A DNA stretch of 64,000 nt, from the NCBI RefSeq assembly GCF_900172255.1, contig NZ_FWFU01000001.1:310001-374000 (forward strand). The letters are read 5' to 3'. Both the position numbers and the translations under genes were made by a program. Below the pieces are notes generated by a model. It worked only from the letters and a program-made list of their open reading frames with translations. It had not been told where the DNA came from and ran no database searches. Position 1 is the first letter of the stretch. Every line of letters starts with the position of its first letter. Shown here one piece after another: positions 16,570 through 25,718 of this stretch. This stretch comes from Roseovarius halotolerans (GTDB lineage: Bacteria > Pseudomonadota > Alphaproteobacteria > Rhodobacterales > Rhodobacteraceae).

Positions 16570-19500
16570 TCAGGCCCCGCCGGCCCGGCGGAAGATCCGT
16601 GTCACGATCATGAAGAACAGCGGCACGAAGACCACGCCGAGGACCGTGGCCGAAATCGTTCCGCCCAGGACACCCGAGCCGATGGCATTGCGCCCGCCCG
16701 AACCCGCGCCCGAGCTGAGCACCAGCGGCAGAACGCCCAGCGAGAAGGCCATCGAGGTCATGATGATCGGGCGGAAACGCTGGCGCGCGGCGGTGGCGAC
16801 AGCGTCGATCACCCGCTCGCCGGCCTCATAGCGCTCGCGCGCGAATTCCACGATCAGGATCGCGTTCTTGCCCGTGAGGCCGATGACGGTCAGCAGCCCG
16901 ACCTGGAAGAACACGCCGTTCTCGAAGCCGCCCAGCCACGCACCGATCAGCGCGCCCAGCACGCCGATGGGCATGGCCAGCATTACCGCGAAGGGGATCG
17001 ACCAGCTTTCGTAAAGCGCAGCGAGCGACAGGAACACCGCCGCCAGTGAGAGCGCATAGAGCAAGGGCGCCTGACTGCCCGATTCCCGCTCCTCGAGCGA
17101 AAGGCCGGTCCAGGCCACGTCAAAGCCCGGCCCAAGTTGCGCCACGAGGCGTTCCATCTCGGCCATCGCTTCGCCGGTGGTCACGCCCTCGACGGGTGAG
17201 CCCTGAATCTGGATCGAGGGCACGCCATTATAGCGGTAAAGCCCCTGCGCGCCGTAATCCCAGTTGCCCTGGGCAAAGTTCGAGAAGGGAACAAGCCCGC
17301 CGCTGACATTGCGCACGCGCCATTTCTCGATGTCCTTGGGTGTCGCGCGGGCCTCGGCTTCGCCCTGTACATAGACCCGCTTGATCCTGCCCTGGTCGAT
17401 GAAGTCGTTCACATAGGTGCCTGCCCAGGCGACCTGAAGCAGCTGCCCCACATCGTTCGGCGTCAGCCCCATCGCGCCGGCCATGCGCCAGTCGATATCC
17501 AGGTTGAAGCGTGCCGCGTCCTCGAGGCCGCTAGGGCGCACTGATGTGACGACCGGGCTTTGCGCGGCCATGCCAAGCAGCTGGTTGCGGGCGTTCACCA
17601 GTTCGTCATGGGTCTGCCCTTCACGCGCCTGCAGGTAGAAGTCGAAACCCGACACGTTGCCGAGTTCGATCACCGAAGGCGGCACCACCGGAAAGACCTG
17701 CGCATCCCGGATCTGGCTGAATGCGCCGAAGGCCCGTCCGGCCAATGCCTGCACGCTTTGTTGCGGGCTGGGGCGCTTGTCCCAATCCTTGAGCTGCACG
17801 AAGGCGAGGCCCATGTTCTGCCCGCTGCCCGCGAAGCTGAAACCGACCACGCCGAACATCGAATCCACGACACCTTCTTCCTGCGTGAGGTAGTAGTTTT
17901 CGACCTGTTTCACCACGTCGAGAGTGCGCTCTGCGCTGGCGCCGGTCGGGGTCTGGATCAGGGTGAAAAGGATGCCCTGATCCTCTTCGGGCAGAAAGCC
18001 CGTCGGCGTGCGCATGAACAGGAACGCCATTGCAGCGGCCAAAGCAAGATAGACGATCGCCACCCGGAAGGGGCGCCGCACGGTCCAGCGCACGGTGCCG
18101 GTATAGCCCGAGGTCAGACCTGAAAAGCCCTTGTTGAACCAGGCGAATGGTCCGCGCTGTGCCGCATGTCCCTTGGGTTTGAGAAGCGAGGCACAGAGCG
18201 CCGGCGTCAGGGTGATCGCCACCACCACCGACAGGGCCATGGCCGAAACGATGGTGATCGCGAACTGCTGGTAGATCACGCCGGTCGAGCCCGGAAAGAA
18301 GGCCATCGGCACGAACACCGCCGACAGAACCATGGCGATACCGATCAGCGCGCCGGTGATCTGTCCCATGGATTTATGCGTGGCCTCGCGCGGGGGCAGG
18401 CCCTCTTCTTCCATGATCCGTTCGACATTCTCGACCACGACGATCGCGTCATCCACCAAGAGGCCGATCGCCAGCACCATCGCCAGCATCGTCAGGGTGT
18501 TGATGGTGAATCCCGCCGCCGCCAAAACGCCGAACGTGCCCAGCAGGACCACGGGCACGGCCAAGGTCGGGATCAGGGTTGCGCGCAGGTTCTGCAGGAA
18601 CAGGAACATCACCAGGAACACGAGGCCGATTGCCTCGAACAGGGTCTTGACCACTTCCTTGATCGAGATCTCGATGAAGGGTGTGGTGTCATAGGGGATC
18701 ACGTATTCCACGCCTTCGGGGAAGAAGCGGGCGAATTCCTCCATACGGGCCTTGACCGCCTCTGCGGTATCGAGCGCGTTCGCGCCGGGCGCGAGGCTGA
18801 TGGCCATGCCTGATGCCGGCCTGCCGTTGAAGCGCGCGATGGTGGCGTAGTTCTCGGCGCCGATCTCGACGCGGGCGACATCATCCAGCAACACCAGCCC
18901 GCCATCGGTTTCGGCACGCAGCACGATCTGGCGGAAATCCTCCGGCGTGCTGAGCAGCGATTGTGCGGTGATCGTGGCGTTGAGCTGTTGCCCCTCGACC
19001 GCCGGGCGTGCACCGAAAGCGCCCGCCGAAATCTGCGCGTTCTGCGCGGAAACCGCCGCCACCACATCCGAGGGCGCCAGCTCGAATGCGGCCAGCTTGG
19101 CCGGGTCGAGCCAGATGCGCATGGCGTATTGCCCGCCAAACACATTGACCGAGCCGACGCCGCGAATGCGGCTCAGTTCGTCAACGAGGTTGGTGACCAT
19201 GTAATCCGCAAGATCCACCTGTTCGAGGCTGCCATCGGTTGAGGTCAGGCCAACGACCATGAGGAAACCAGCCGAGGATTTTTCGACGGTAATCCCCTGT
19301 CGCTGCACGATTTCCGGCAAGAGCGGCGTGGCTTGGCTCAGCTTGTTCTGGACCTGGACCTGCGCGATATCGGCATCGGTGCCGGTCTCGAATGTGAGGG
19401 TGATCTGGACCTGGCCCGCCGCTGTCGAACTGGACGAGAAATAGCGCAAGCCATCGAGTCCGGTCATCTGCTGTTCGATGACCTGGGTCACGGTATTGGC

Positions 19501-19671
19501 TACCGTGTCGGCCGAGGCCCCCGGGTAGCTGGCGTTGATCGAAACCGAGGGCGGCGCGATCTGCGGATATTGCGCCACGGGCAGCATCCGGATCGCGAGC
19601 ACCCCGATCCCCATGATGAGGATCGAGATCACCCAGGCAAAGACCGGACGGTCGATGAAGAAGCGTGCCAT
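16570..19671 (-). CDS. RND multidrug efflux permease (HAE1/AcrB-like)
   Basis: A 1033-residue inner-membrane proton/drug antiporter. It begins [17 protein letters not shown] and shows 12 transmembrane helices with two large periplasmic loops. The proton-relay pair of Asp residues is in [33 protein letters not shown] and [14 protein letters not shown] match the porter domain of AcrB/MexB proteins, and length is typical. It lies downstream of its adaptor gene (24 bp gap), so one transcript is expected. No outer-membrane TolC/OprM gene and no local repressor gene are present in the window, so the pump probably uses a channel encoded elsewhere. Drug specificity cannot be told from sequence. Confidence 0.95.
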   Translation of the reverse strand: MARFFIDRPVFAWVISILIMGIGVLAIRMLPVAQYPQIAPPSVSINASYPGASADTVANTVTQVIEQQMTGLDGLRYFSSSSTAAGQVQITLTFETGTDADIAQVQVQNKLSQATPLLPEIVQRQGITVEKSSAGFLMVVGLTSTDGSLEQVDLADYMVTNLVDELSRIRGVGSVNVFGGQYAMRIWLDPAKLAAFELAPSDVVAAVSAQNAQISAGAFGARPAVEGQQLNATITAQSLLSTPEDFRQIVLRAETDGGLVLLDDVARVEIGAENYATIARFNGRPASGMAISLAPGANALDTAEAVKARMEEFARFFPEGVEYVIPYDTTPFIEISIKEVVKTLFEAIGLVFLVMFLFLQNLRATLIPTLAVPVVLLGTFGVLAAAGFTINTLTMLAMVLAIGLLVDDAIVVVENVERIMEEEGLPPREATHKSMGQITGALIGIAMVLSAVFVPMAFFPGSTGVIYQQFAITIVSAMALSVVVAITLTPALCASLLKPKGHAAQRGPFAWFNKGFSGLTSGYTGTVRWTVRRPFRVAIVYLALAAAMAFLFMRTPTGFLPEEDQGILFTLIQTPTGASAERTLDVVKQVENYYLTQEEGVVDSMFGVVGFSFAGSGQNMGLAFVQLKDWDKRPSPQQSVQALAGRAFGAFSQIRDAQVFPVVPPSVIELGNVSGFDFYLQAREGQTHDELVNARNQLLGMAAQSPVVTSVRPSGLEDAARFNLDIDWRMAGAMGLTPNDVGQLLQVAWAGTYVNDFIDQGRIKRVYVQGEAEARATPKDIEKWRVRNVSGGLVPFSNFAQGNWDYGAQGLYRYNGVPSIQIQGSPVEGVTTGEAMAEMERLVAQLGPGFDVAWTGLSLEERESGSQAPLLYALSLAAVFLSLAALYESWSIPFAVMLAMPIGVLGALIGAWLGGFENGVFFQVGLLTVIGLTGKNAILIVEFARERYEAGERVIDAVATAARQRFRPIIMTSMAFSLGVLPLVLSSGAGSGGRNAIGSGVLGGTISATVLGVVFVPLFFMIVTRIFRRAGGA

Positions 19672-19695
19672 GATATCTGTCCCCGTTTCCGCCGG

Positions 19696-20841
19696 TTATT
19701 CCGACGCTGCGTCGGCGGTGGTCTTGCTGGTGTCGCGTTCTTCCGGTGCGACGGTGGCGCCGGGCGCGGTTTTCTGAAAGCCCGCGACGACGACCCTGTC
19801 GCCGGGGTTCAACCCTTCGTCGACGACCCATTCGTTGTCGCGGTCCTGAACGATCGACAGCGGGCGCTCCTCGATGACGCCATCGGGGTTAACAACCCAT
19901 GCGGTCGGGCGCCCGCGCCGGTCGCGCACGACGCCTTCCTGAGGCACAAGATAGACGTTCTCGGCCACGTCGACGGGCATCTCGACCTGAACATACATGC
20001 CCGGCAACAGCAGTGTTTGCGGGTTCTCGAACTGCATGCGCATGGTGACCACGCCGGTCTGCGGATCGACATTGGGTTCCGCTGCCTGAAGGCGACCGGT
20101 GTGTTCATAAACGGAGCCGTCGGCGAGGGTCAGGCGGACGGTGCGGTCGGCGTCGGCGAGGGCGCGTTCGGTTTCGCCGCGCCGCCAGCGCAGGAGGTCG
20201 GCGGAGGATTGGGTGACGTCCACATAGACCGGATCGATGGTGCGGATGACCGCGAGCGGCTGTGCCTGACTGGCGGTTACAAGCTCGCCCTGGCTGGTTT
20301 GCGATAGGCCGATCCGCCCGGAGAGACGGGCGCGGATCGTGGTGCGCGACAGTTCGATCTGCGCCGAATTCATCTGGGCGCGCGCCAGTTCCAGCGCGGC
20401 GGCGGCGGAGTCGCGGGCGGCTTGCGCATCGTCGAGCGCCTGTTCGCTGGCGACGTTGCGGGCCTGCAATTCCTCGAGCCGCCCGGCATCGCGTTCGGCG
20501 GCGCGAAGTTGCGCTTCGGCCTGCGCCACGCTGGCGCGAGATTGCTGCAAGGTTGCCTCGTAAGTCGCGGAATCAATGCGGAAAAGAGGATCGTTCACAT
20601 CGACATGCGCGCCCTCTTCAAAAAGCCTCTCGGTGATGATCCCGTTGACCTGCGGGCGCACCTCGGCGAGGGCCGAGGCGGCGACGCGGCCTGGCAGGGT
20701 CGCTGTCAGGGTGATGGTCTGCGGCTCGAGGGTGACGACCGTGACCGGGGTCGGTTGACCGCCGCCTTGCTGGGCAAGGGCCGGAGAGGTCAGGGCGATG
20801 CAGAGCGAGAGGGCAAAGGTGAAACGCGCGAGCAATGTCAT
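19696..20841 (-). CDS. RND efflux periplasmic adaptor (membrane fusion protein)
   Basis: A 381-residue adaptor joining the inner-membrane pump to an outer-membrane channel. The ATG at 20841 is chosen because AAAGG lies just upstream and the frame then opens with a signal peptide (MTLLARFTFALSLCIALTSPALA); the longer frame upstream has no such signal. The order is a lipoyl half-motif (TATLPGRVAASALAEVRPQVNGII), a long alpha-hairpin rich in Ala, Gln and Arg (about residues 95-165), the second half-motif (IRARLSGRIG), then beta-barrel and membrane-proximal domains. There is no lipobox Cys, so anchoring by lipid is unlikely. It is the first gene of the two-gene efflux operon. Confidence 0.93.
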   Translation of the reverse strand: MTLLARFTFALSLCIALTSPALAQQGGGQPTPVTVVTLEPQTITLTATLPGRVAASALAEVRPQVNGIITERLFEEGAHVDVNDPLFRIDSATYEATLQQSRASVAQAEAQLRAAERDAGRLEELQARNVASEQALDDAQAARDSAAAALELARAQMNSAQIELSRTTIRARLSGRIGLSQTSQGELVTASQAQPLAVIRTIDPVYVDVTQSSADLLRWRRGETERALADADRTVRLTLADGSVYEHTGRLQAAEPNVDPQTGVVTMRMQFENPQTLLLPGMYVQVEMPVDVAENVYLVPQEGVVRDRRGRPTAWVVNPDGVIEERPLSIVQDRDNEWVVDEGLNPGDRVVVAGFQKTAPGATVAPEERDTSKTTADAASE

Positions 20842-21240
20842 GGGAGACCTTTCGGGGAACGGACATGCGCGCAGAACCCGCGCGCGAAACGCTGTAAATA
20901 CGCGCCCGTTAAACAGAAGCCGGGACGGAATGGCAACCATCCGCGCCGAACAGTGACTGTGCGCCATTGAGAGGCGTGGGCGGAACGTACGAAACAGACG
21001 AATTGTACATGGGTTTTGTACCGAAGTCGCGGTCTTCGGAATCCGGTTTGTACAAACGTCTTGCCGCCGCCGCGCGGGACGCCGCGGTAACGCATTCGCA
21101 ACACTCATGCGCTCTACTGATCGCATCACCCGCATCGGGCGATGATTCGGGGCAAACGGGCAGGAGCAAGACAACGATGATGCGATAACAGGATAGATGG
21201 GCACCAGAGCGGATGGGCAGGCAAACCATGCAAGCCGGAT
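20842..21240. promoter_or_regulatory. Upstream region of the efflux operon
   Basis: About 400 bp with no gene that I can support on either strand. It should hold the promoter of the adaptor/pump operon. GTAC-centred elements recur within 75 bp: ACGTACG near 20986, TTGTACA near 21004, TTGTACC near 21017 and the perfect palindrome listed separately. Such a cluster is what a TetR-type repressor would recognise, yet no repressor gene is next to it. Confidence 0.4.
21046..21057. promoter_or_regulatory. Perfect 12-bp palindrome GTTTGTACAAAC
   Basis: GTTTG-TA-CAAAC type palindrome, about 205 bp upstream of the adaptor start codon and the best of several GTAC-centred elements in this gap. It is a candidate operator for an unlinked repressor of the efflux operon. 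The distance from the start codon is rather long, so the assignment is uncertain. Confidence 0.35.
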
Positions 21241-21645
21241 TCAGCCGCGGCGGTCGCTCTTCCGGTCATGCCCGTAGTGCTTCATGCGAGGGAAAGGCGG
21301 GAGCCAGGATTCGCGCCGCACCGTCCAGCATTCGTAGCTGGGCGTCAGGCCGGTGTCGGATGACGGAGGGTCGGGCATATCGAGGGCGCCGAGGTGCAGC
21401 TCGATCTCGTCGCCGCTGCGGGCGAAGACCGACGATCCGCAACGCGGGCAGAAATGCCGCCCCTCATAGGCGTTGGTTTCGCCTTCGATCGTCACCGCGC
21501 CTTCGGGAAAGATCGCGGCGGCATAGAACAATGCGCCGTGATGCTTGCGGCAATCGAGGCAATGGCAGATCCCGACCCGGTCGGGCCGTCCCGAGGCCGT
21601 GATGCTGACATCGCCGCAAAGGCAAGTGCCGGTGATTGGGTCCAT
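21241..21645 (-). CDS. GFA/CENP-V domain zinc protein
   Basis: A 134-residue protein of the glutathione-dependent formaldehyde-activating (GFA) family. The start at 21645 has AGGAGG 7 bp upstream. Zinc ligands are visible as GTCLCGDV near the start, CHCLDCRKHHGALF (Cys-x-Cys-x2-Cys) near residue 29 and FCPRCGSSVF near residue 66. The C-terminal part contains the family's acidic strand DEIELHLGALD. Despite the family name, most members have no shown activity on formaldehyde, so no substrate is claimed. It stands alone between the efflux promoter region and an iclR-derived duplication. Confidence 0.85.
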   Translation of the reverse strand: MDPITGTCLCGDVSITASGRPDRVGICHCLDCRKHHGALFYAAAIFPEGAVTIEGETNAYEGRHFCPRCGSSVFARSGDEIELHLGALDMPDPPSSDTGLTPSYECWTVRRESWLPPFPRMKHYGHDRKSDRRG

Positions 21646-21755
21646 GTCCGTGCCTCCTGTCGGGTTGCGCTTCGCCCATGATTGCATCGGACATGGCGTG
21701 AAGGGCAAGCGCCACGCCCGCGTCGGCGGGTGCGGCAAGCCCGCTGCGCGAGGCC

Positions 21756-21916
21756 GTCCGGGTGCCGCGCAAGCGTTGCGAGGCGGGTTGGCCGCCCGAG
21801 GTTTGGGTGAGGTCGTGGGCGGCGCGGGCGGCGATCTGCCCGATGTTGTCGCGTCTCTGGCCCGAAAGTCGGGTGGCGAGGCGAAGGATGAGGGCAGGGA
21901 TCGCGAGCGCTTCGCC
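21756..21916 (-). pseudogene. Decayed partial duplicate of the 3' end of the adjacent iclR gene
   Basis: On the minus strand this stretch encodes GQIAARAAHDLTQTSGGQP, next to which the intact iclR gene encodes GQIVARAAHDLTETLGGQP. The nucleotide match extends into the 3' flank (GTCCGGGTGC at 21756 and at 21968). Corresponding points are 212 bp apart at GTCCGGGTG and at GTGAGGTCGTGGGC (21807 and 22019), shifting to 209 near the start of the match. About 45 codons survive. There is no start codon, the stop codon has been lost, and the frame runs on towards the GFA gene. It looks like a tandem duplication, or the remnant of a second IclR paralogue. Confidence 0.7.
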
Positions 21917-21981
21917 TCTGTGCGCGCTTGGTTGAGCGGCAGGTGGTCAGCCAGCCGGTGTGAGGACGTCCGGGTGCTGCG

Positions 21982-22767
21982 TCAGGGCGGCGACGGAGGC
22001 TGGCCACCGAGGGTTTCGGTGAGGTCGTGGGCGGCGCGGGCGACGATCTGGCCGATGCGGTCGAGCCTGTCATCCGGCAGCCGCGCGGCAAGGCCCGAGA
22101 TCGAGATCGCGCAGGCGGCTTCGCCCTGCGGGGACCACACCACCGCCGCGATGCAGCGCAGGCCGGTCACATGTTCCTCGTCATCGAGCGCGTAGCCCTG
22201 CTGCCGGATCCGGGCGATATCCCGCATCGCGCTGTCAACATCGCGATGCGAGCGCGCCGTCATCGGGTGCAGCCCGGTGCGCGCGACGAACGCGGCGATA
22301 TCGGCATCCTCCCATGTGGCGAGGATCGCCTTGCCCATGCCCGAGCAGAAGGCGGGCACCCGCCCGCCGGGGGGCGAGATTGCGCGCATGATCTCGCGGC
22401 TTTCGACCTGGCTGACGGTGACCAGTTCGTCATTGTCGAGAATCCCCAGATTGGCGGTCTCGCGCGTGGCGTCTCGCAGGCGGCGCAGGAAGGGCAGGGC
22501 GGGGGCCACGAAATTCTGCCGCCGCCCGAAGGAGGCGCCCACGGCAAAGGCCTCGCGTCCCACATGCCAGAGCGCGCTGTCGGGGTCGAACTGCGCGAAG
22601 CCCTGCAATTCGAGCGTGGTCAGCAGGCGATGCGTGGTGGACACCGCCAAGCCGCTGAGCCGCGCGAGGTCGCTGACCCGGAGTCCGTCGTCATGCTGGC
22701 TGAGATGGCGCAGCAGGCGCAGCGCGCGGGCGACGGATTGCACGCCTTCGGCTTTGTCCGGGCTCAT
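21982..22767 (-). CDS. IclR-family transcriptional regulator
   Basis: A 261-residue repressor/activator divergent from malate synthase G. Residues 10-70 form the winged helix (GVQSVARALRLLRHLSQHDDGLRVSDLARLSGLAVSTTHRLL), and residues 80-250 form the IclR effector domain (NLGILDNDELVTV, PAFCSGMGKAILA, GLRCIAAVVW). The start at 22767 is chosen because GGAAAGG lies 9 bp upstream; an ATG at 22785 would add six residues and has no ribosome binding site. The frame stays open far upstream, antisense to glcB, but that part is not protein coding. An IclR-type palindrome lies in the divergent promoter region, so it probably controls itself and glcB-glcG. Glyoxylate is a plausible effector, by analogy only. 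Confidence 0.9.
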   Translation of the reverse strand: MSPDKAEGVQSVARALRLLRHLSQHDDGLRVSDLARLSGLAVSTTHRLLTTLELQGFAQFDPDSALWHVGREAFAVGASFGRRQNFVAPALPFLRRLRDATRETANLGILDNDELVTVSQVESREIMRAISPPGGRVPAFCSGMGKAILATWEDADIAAFVARTGLHPMTARSHRDVDSAMRDIARIRQQGYALDDEEHVTGLRCIAAVVWSPQGEAACAISISGLAARLPDDRLDRIGQIVARAAHDLTETLGGQPPSPP

Positions 22768-22789
22768 TTCGGTATACCTTTCCATACCG

Positions 22790-22806
22790 TGGAAAACATT
22801 TTTCCA
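22790..22806. promoter_or_regulatory. IclR-type operator palindrome
   Basis: TGGAAA-ACATT-TTTCCA is a perfect 6-bp inverted repeat with a 5-bp spacer. The classical IclR consensus is TGGAAATNATTTCCA, so arms match exactly and the spacing is two bases wider. A second overlapping inverted repeat TTTCC-ATACCGT-GGAAA lies towards iclR, ending at 22795. It sits between iclR and glcB, 58 bp before the glcB start. Confidence 0.65.
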
Positions 22807-22863
22807 TTTGTTACAGCTTCGCGCCCGCTGCGCTAGCCCTTGCGCTGGAAACGGAGGAAGCAC

Positions 22864-25008
22864 ATGAGCGAATATGTAGACCGTCACGGATTGTCGGTGG
22901 CTGCGCCGCTGGCGCGGCTTTTGGAGGATGAGATTCTGCTGGGCGTGAGCGCCGATCAGTTCTGGTCGGGCTATGCTGCCATGCTGCGCGACCTGGCGCC
23001 GCAGAACGCGCGGCTTCTGGAAAAGCGCGCGCAATTGCAGCGCCGGATCGATGAATGGCACATCGCCCATCGCGGCCAGCCTTTCGATGGCGAGGCGTAT
23101 CGCGCCTATCTCAAGGAGATCGGTTACCTGCTGCCCGCGCCTGCGCCCTTCGAGGTGACGACCCGCAATGTCGATCCCGAGATCGCCAGCGTTGCGGGGC
23201 CGCAACTGGTGGTGCCGGTGATGAATGCGCGGTTCGCGCTCAATGCCGCGAATGCGCGTTGGGGTTCGCTTTACGATGCGCTTTACGGCACCGACGCGAT
23301 CGAGGGAAAACCCGAGGGCCAGGGCTATGACGCGGCGCGCGGCGCCAAGGTGATCGCCTGGGCGCGTGCGCATCTCGACCGGGTGGTGCCGCTTGCGACC
23401 GGGTCCTGGGCGGATGTGACCGCGCTCGATGTGGAGGGCGGTGCGCTGAAGGTCGCGGTGAAGGGGCAGGGAAGCGCCCTTGCCGATCCCGGCCAGTTCG
23501 CCGGTTACACCGAGGCGGGCAATGTTTTCCTGCGCGCCAACGGCCTGTTGATCGAGGTGGTGATCGACCGCGACTCCGCCATCGGGCGGGACGATCCGGC
23601 GGGGATCGCCGACCTGCGGCTCGAAAGTGCGCTGACGGCGATCCAGGATTGCGAGGATTCGGTCGCGGCGGTGGATGCCGAGGACAAGTGCCTGGCCTAT
23701 GCCAACTGGCTGGGGTTGATGCGCGGCGATCTGGAGGAGCGCTTCGAGAAGGGCGGCAAGACCATGACGCGCCGCCTTGCGCCGGACGTGAGCTATCTTG
23801 ATCCGGAGGGCAACAGCGTCACCCATCCGGGGCGCGCGGTGCTGCTGGTGCGCAATGTCGGCCACCTGATGACCACCGATGCGGTGTTGATGGACGGGCA
23901 GGAAACCCCTGAAGGGATGCTGGACGCGGCCGTCACCGTGGCGGCGGCGATGCATGACCTGGCGCGCGAGGGCGAGGGGAATTCGCGCGCGGGGTCGGTC
24001 TATGTGGTCAAGCCCAAGATGCATGGCCCCGAAGAGGTGGCCTTTGCCGACACGCTTTATGCGCGGGTCGAGGACTTGCTGGGGCTTGAGCGCAATACCG
24101 TGAAGCTGGGCGTGATGGATGAGGAGCGGCGCACGTCGGCGAACCTGCTGGCCTGTATCGAGGCGGTGAAGGAACGCTGCGTGTTCATCAACACGGGCTT
24201 CCTCGATCGCACCGGCGACGAGATCCACACCGCGATGCAGGCCGGGCCTGTCGTGCCCAAGGGCGAGATGCAGCAGTCCGGGTGGCTGGCCGCCTATGAG
24301 GCCGGCAATGTCGATGCCGGGCTGGCCGCGGGCATGGCCGGGAAGGGGCAGATCGGCAAGGGCATGTGGGCGCGCCCCGACGACATGGCGGCGATGCTGG
24401 AGGCCAAGATCGGCCATCCTGAGGCGGGCGCGAATACCGCCTGGGTGCCCTCGCCCACGGCCGCGACGCTGCATGCCACCCATTATCACCAGGTGGATGT
24501 GGCGGCCCTTCAGGCGAAGCTGAAGGACCGCGCGCCCGCGTCGCGCGAGGCGCTGCTGACACCGCCGCTGATGGTGGGGCGGAACCTGTCGCCCGAGGAG
24601 GTGCAGCGCGAGCTCGACAATTCCTGCCAGTCGATCCTGGGCTATGTGGTGCGCTGGGTCGATCAGGGGATCGGGTGCTCGAAGGTGCCCGATATCAATG
24701 ACGTGGCCCTGATGGAGGACCGCGCGACCTTGCGGATTTCGTCGCAATACCTGGCCAACTGGCTGCTGCACGGGATTTGCAGCGCCGAGGAGGTCGAGGC
24801 ATCGCTGAGGCGCATGGCGCCCAAGGTCGATGCGCAGAATGCGGGCGATCCGGCTTATCGGCCGATGGCGCCGGGATTCGACGGGCCTGCGTTCAAGGCG
24901 GCGCATGACCTGATTTTCAAGGGGGCCGAACAGCCCTCGGGCTATACCGAACCGCTGCTGCACGCGGCGCGGCGGGTGGCCAAGGCACAGGCACAAAAGG
25001 GAGAGTGA
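22864..25008 (+). CDS. glcB: Malate synthase G
   Basis: Condenses glyoxylate with acetyl-CoA to malate, for growth on glycolate, glyoxylate or acetate. The 714 residues match the length of isoform G (about 723). The start at 22864 has GGAGGAA 5 bp upstream. The family landmarks are the long first barrel segment [27 protein letters not shown] with catalytic acidic residues, [43 protein letters not shown] with an active-site Arg, and [22 protein letters not shown]. The gene is divergent from iclR and followed 3 bp later by glcG. Glycolate oxidase genes glcDEF are not in the window. Confidence 0.97.
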   Translation: MSEYVDRHGLSVAAPLARLLEDEILLGVSADQFWSGYAAMLRDLAPQNARLLEKRAQLQRRIDEWHIAHRGQPFDGEAYRAYLKEIGYLLPAPAPFEVTTRNVDPEIASVAGPQLVVPVMNARFALNAANARWGSLYDALYGTDAIEGKPEGQGYDAARGAKVIAWARAHLDRVVPLATGSWADVTALDVEGGALKVAVKGQGSALADPGQFAGYTEAGNVFLRANGLLIEVVIDRDSAIGRDDPAGIADLRLESALTAIQDCEDSVAAVDAEDKCLAYANWLGLMRGDLEERFEKGGKTMTRRLAPDVSYLDPEGNSVTHPGRAVLLVRNVGHLMTTDAVLMDGQETPEGMLDAAVTVAAAMHDLAREGEGNSRAGSVYVVKPKMHGPEEVAFADTLYARVEDLLGLERNTVKLGVMDEERRTSANLLACIEAVKERCVFINTGFLDRTGDEIHTAMQAGPVVPKGEMQQSGWLAAYEAGNVDAGLAAGMAGKGQIGKGMWARPDDMAAMLEAKIGHPEAGANTAWVPSPTAATLHATHYHQVDVAALQAKLKDRAPASREALLTPPLMVGRNLSPEEVQRELDNSCQSILGYVVRWVDQGIGCSKVPDINDVALMEDRATLRISSQYLANWLLHGICSAEEVEASLRRMAPKVDAQNAGDPAYRPMAPGFDGPAFKAAHDLIFKGAEQPSGYTEPLLHAARRVAKAQAQKGE

Positions 25009-25011
25009 GAG

Positions 25012-25437
25012 ATGCTGACGATCAAGCGACTGGATCTGGAGGATGCGCGCAGCCTGCTGAAGGGCGCGCGCGAGAAGGCCACGGAGATCGGCGTGCCGAT
25101 GTGCATCGCCATTACCGACGAGAGCGGCAACCTTGTCGCCTTCGAGCGGATGGACGGCGGCAAGGTTACGTCGATCACCATTGCCATCGACAAGAGCTAT
25201 ACCGCCTCGGGTGCCAAGAAGGCCACGCATGAATATGGCGAGGCGAGCCAGCCGGGCGCACCGGCCTACGGGATCGGGTCGGCCATTGGCGGGCGCCTGA
25301 TGGTGGTCGGCGGCGGCCTGCCGGTGATCGTCGACGGCGAGGTCGTGGGCGGGATCGGCGTGAGTTCCGGCACGCCGGCTCAGGACCGCGAAGTGGCGCA
25401 GGCGGGGCTGGATGCGTTCCAGTCCGCACAGGGCTGA
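25012..25437 (+). CDS. glcG: GlcG/HbpS-family protein
   Basis: A 141-residue cytoplasmic protein of the GlcG/HbpS family (the former DUF336). It has the characteristic pattern AREKATEIGVPMCIAITDESGNLVAFERMDGG and the Gly-rich GGRLMVVGGGLPVIVDGEVVGGIGVSSG. No signal peptide is visible. It follows glcB by 3 bp and is commonly found with glycolate genes, but its biochemical role is not settled. Some members bind haem or cobalamin-related ligands. A terminator follows 67 bp after its stop codon. Confidence 0.9.
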   Translation: MLTIKRLDLEDARSLLKGAREKATEIGVPMCIAITDESGNLVAFERMDGGKVTSITIAIDKSYTASGAKKATHEYGEASQPGAPAYGIGSAIGGRLMVVGGGLPVIVDGEVVGGIGVSSGTPAQDREVAQAGLDAFQSAQG

Positions 25438-25503
25438 GTGCAGGAGCGAAACCCGGCGCCAATTCAGGGCTGTCTTTCAAGCCTTTGACAAATAAAACAT
25501 TTA

Positions 25504-25536
25504 CCCCCGCAAGCTGCGAAGCGTGCGGGGGTTTTT
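25504..25536 (+). terminator. Rho-independent terminator after glcG
   Basis: CCCCCGCA (25504-25511), 12-base loop, TGCGGGGG (25524-25531), then TTTTT. The 8-bp stem is perfect and the T-run clean. Confidence 0.9.
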
Positions 25537-25718
25537 CCTGCTCGCAGGGCATGAAAATTATCCGAGTGAAATAATCGGAATTGACCAATCCGACTCTTTC
25601 TGTCAACCAAATGGGGCCTGCCATCGGGCAGGTGGAATTCTCACGTGCCGGGGTGTGACGTGCCAGAAGGTGCGACCCTGCGTGCGCGTGCGGCGGAAAC
25701 GAAAAAGGACCGATCGAG

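Noticed and set aside
20967..21188. A 73-codon plus-strand frame in the efflux promoter gap.
   Set aside because: No ribosome binding site, no family, and it covers the operator-like palindromes.
21464..21772. A minus-strand frame running from the iclR remnant into the GFA gene region as a fused gene.
   Set aside because: It reads the GFA sequence in the wrong frame; the GFA gene has its own AGGAGG and start at 21645.
22768..25230. A long N-terminal extension of the iclR frame antisense to malate synthase G.
   Set aside because: The winged helix begins right after the ATG at 22767, and the extension is the mirror of glcB with shadow-type composition.
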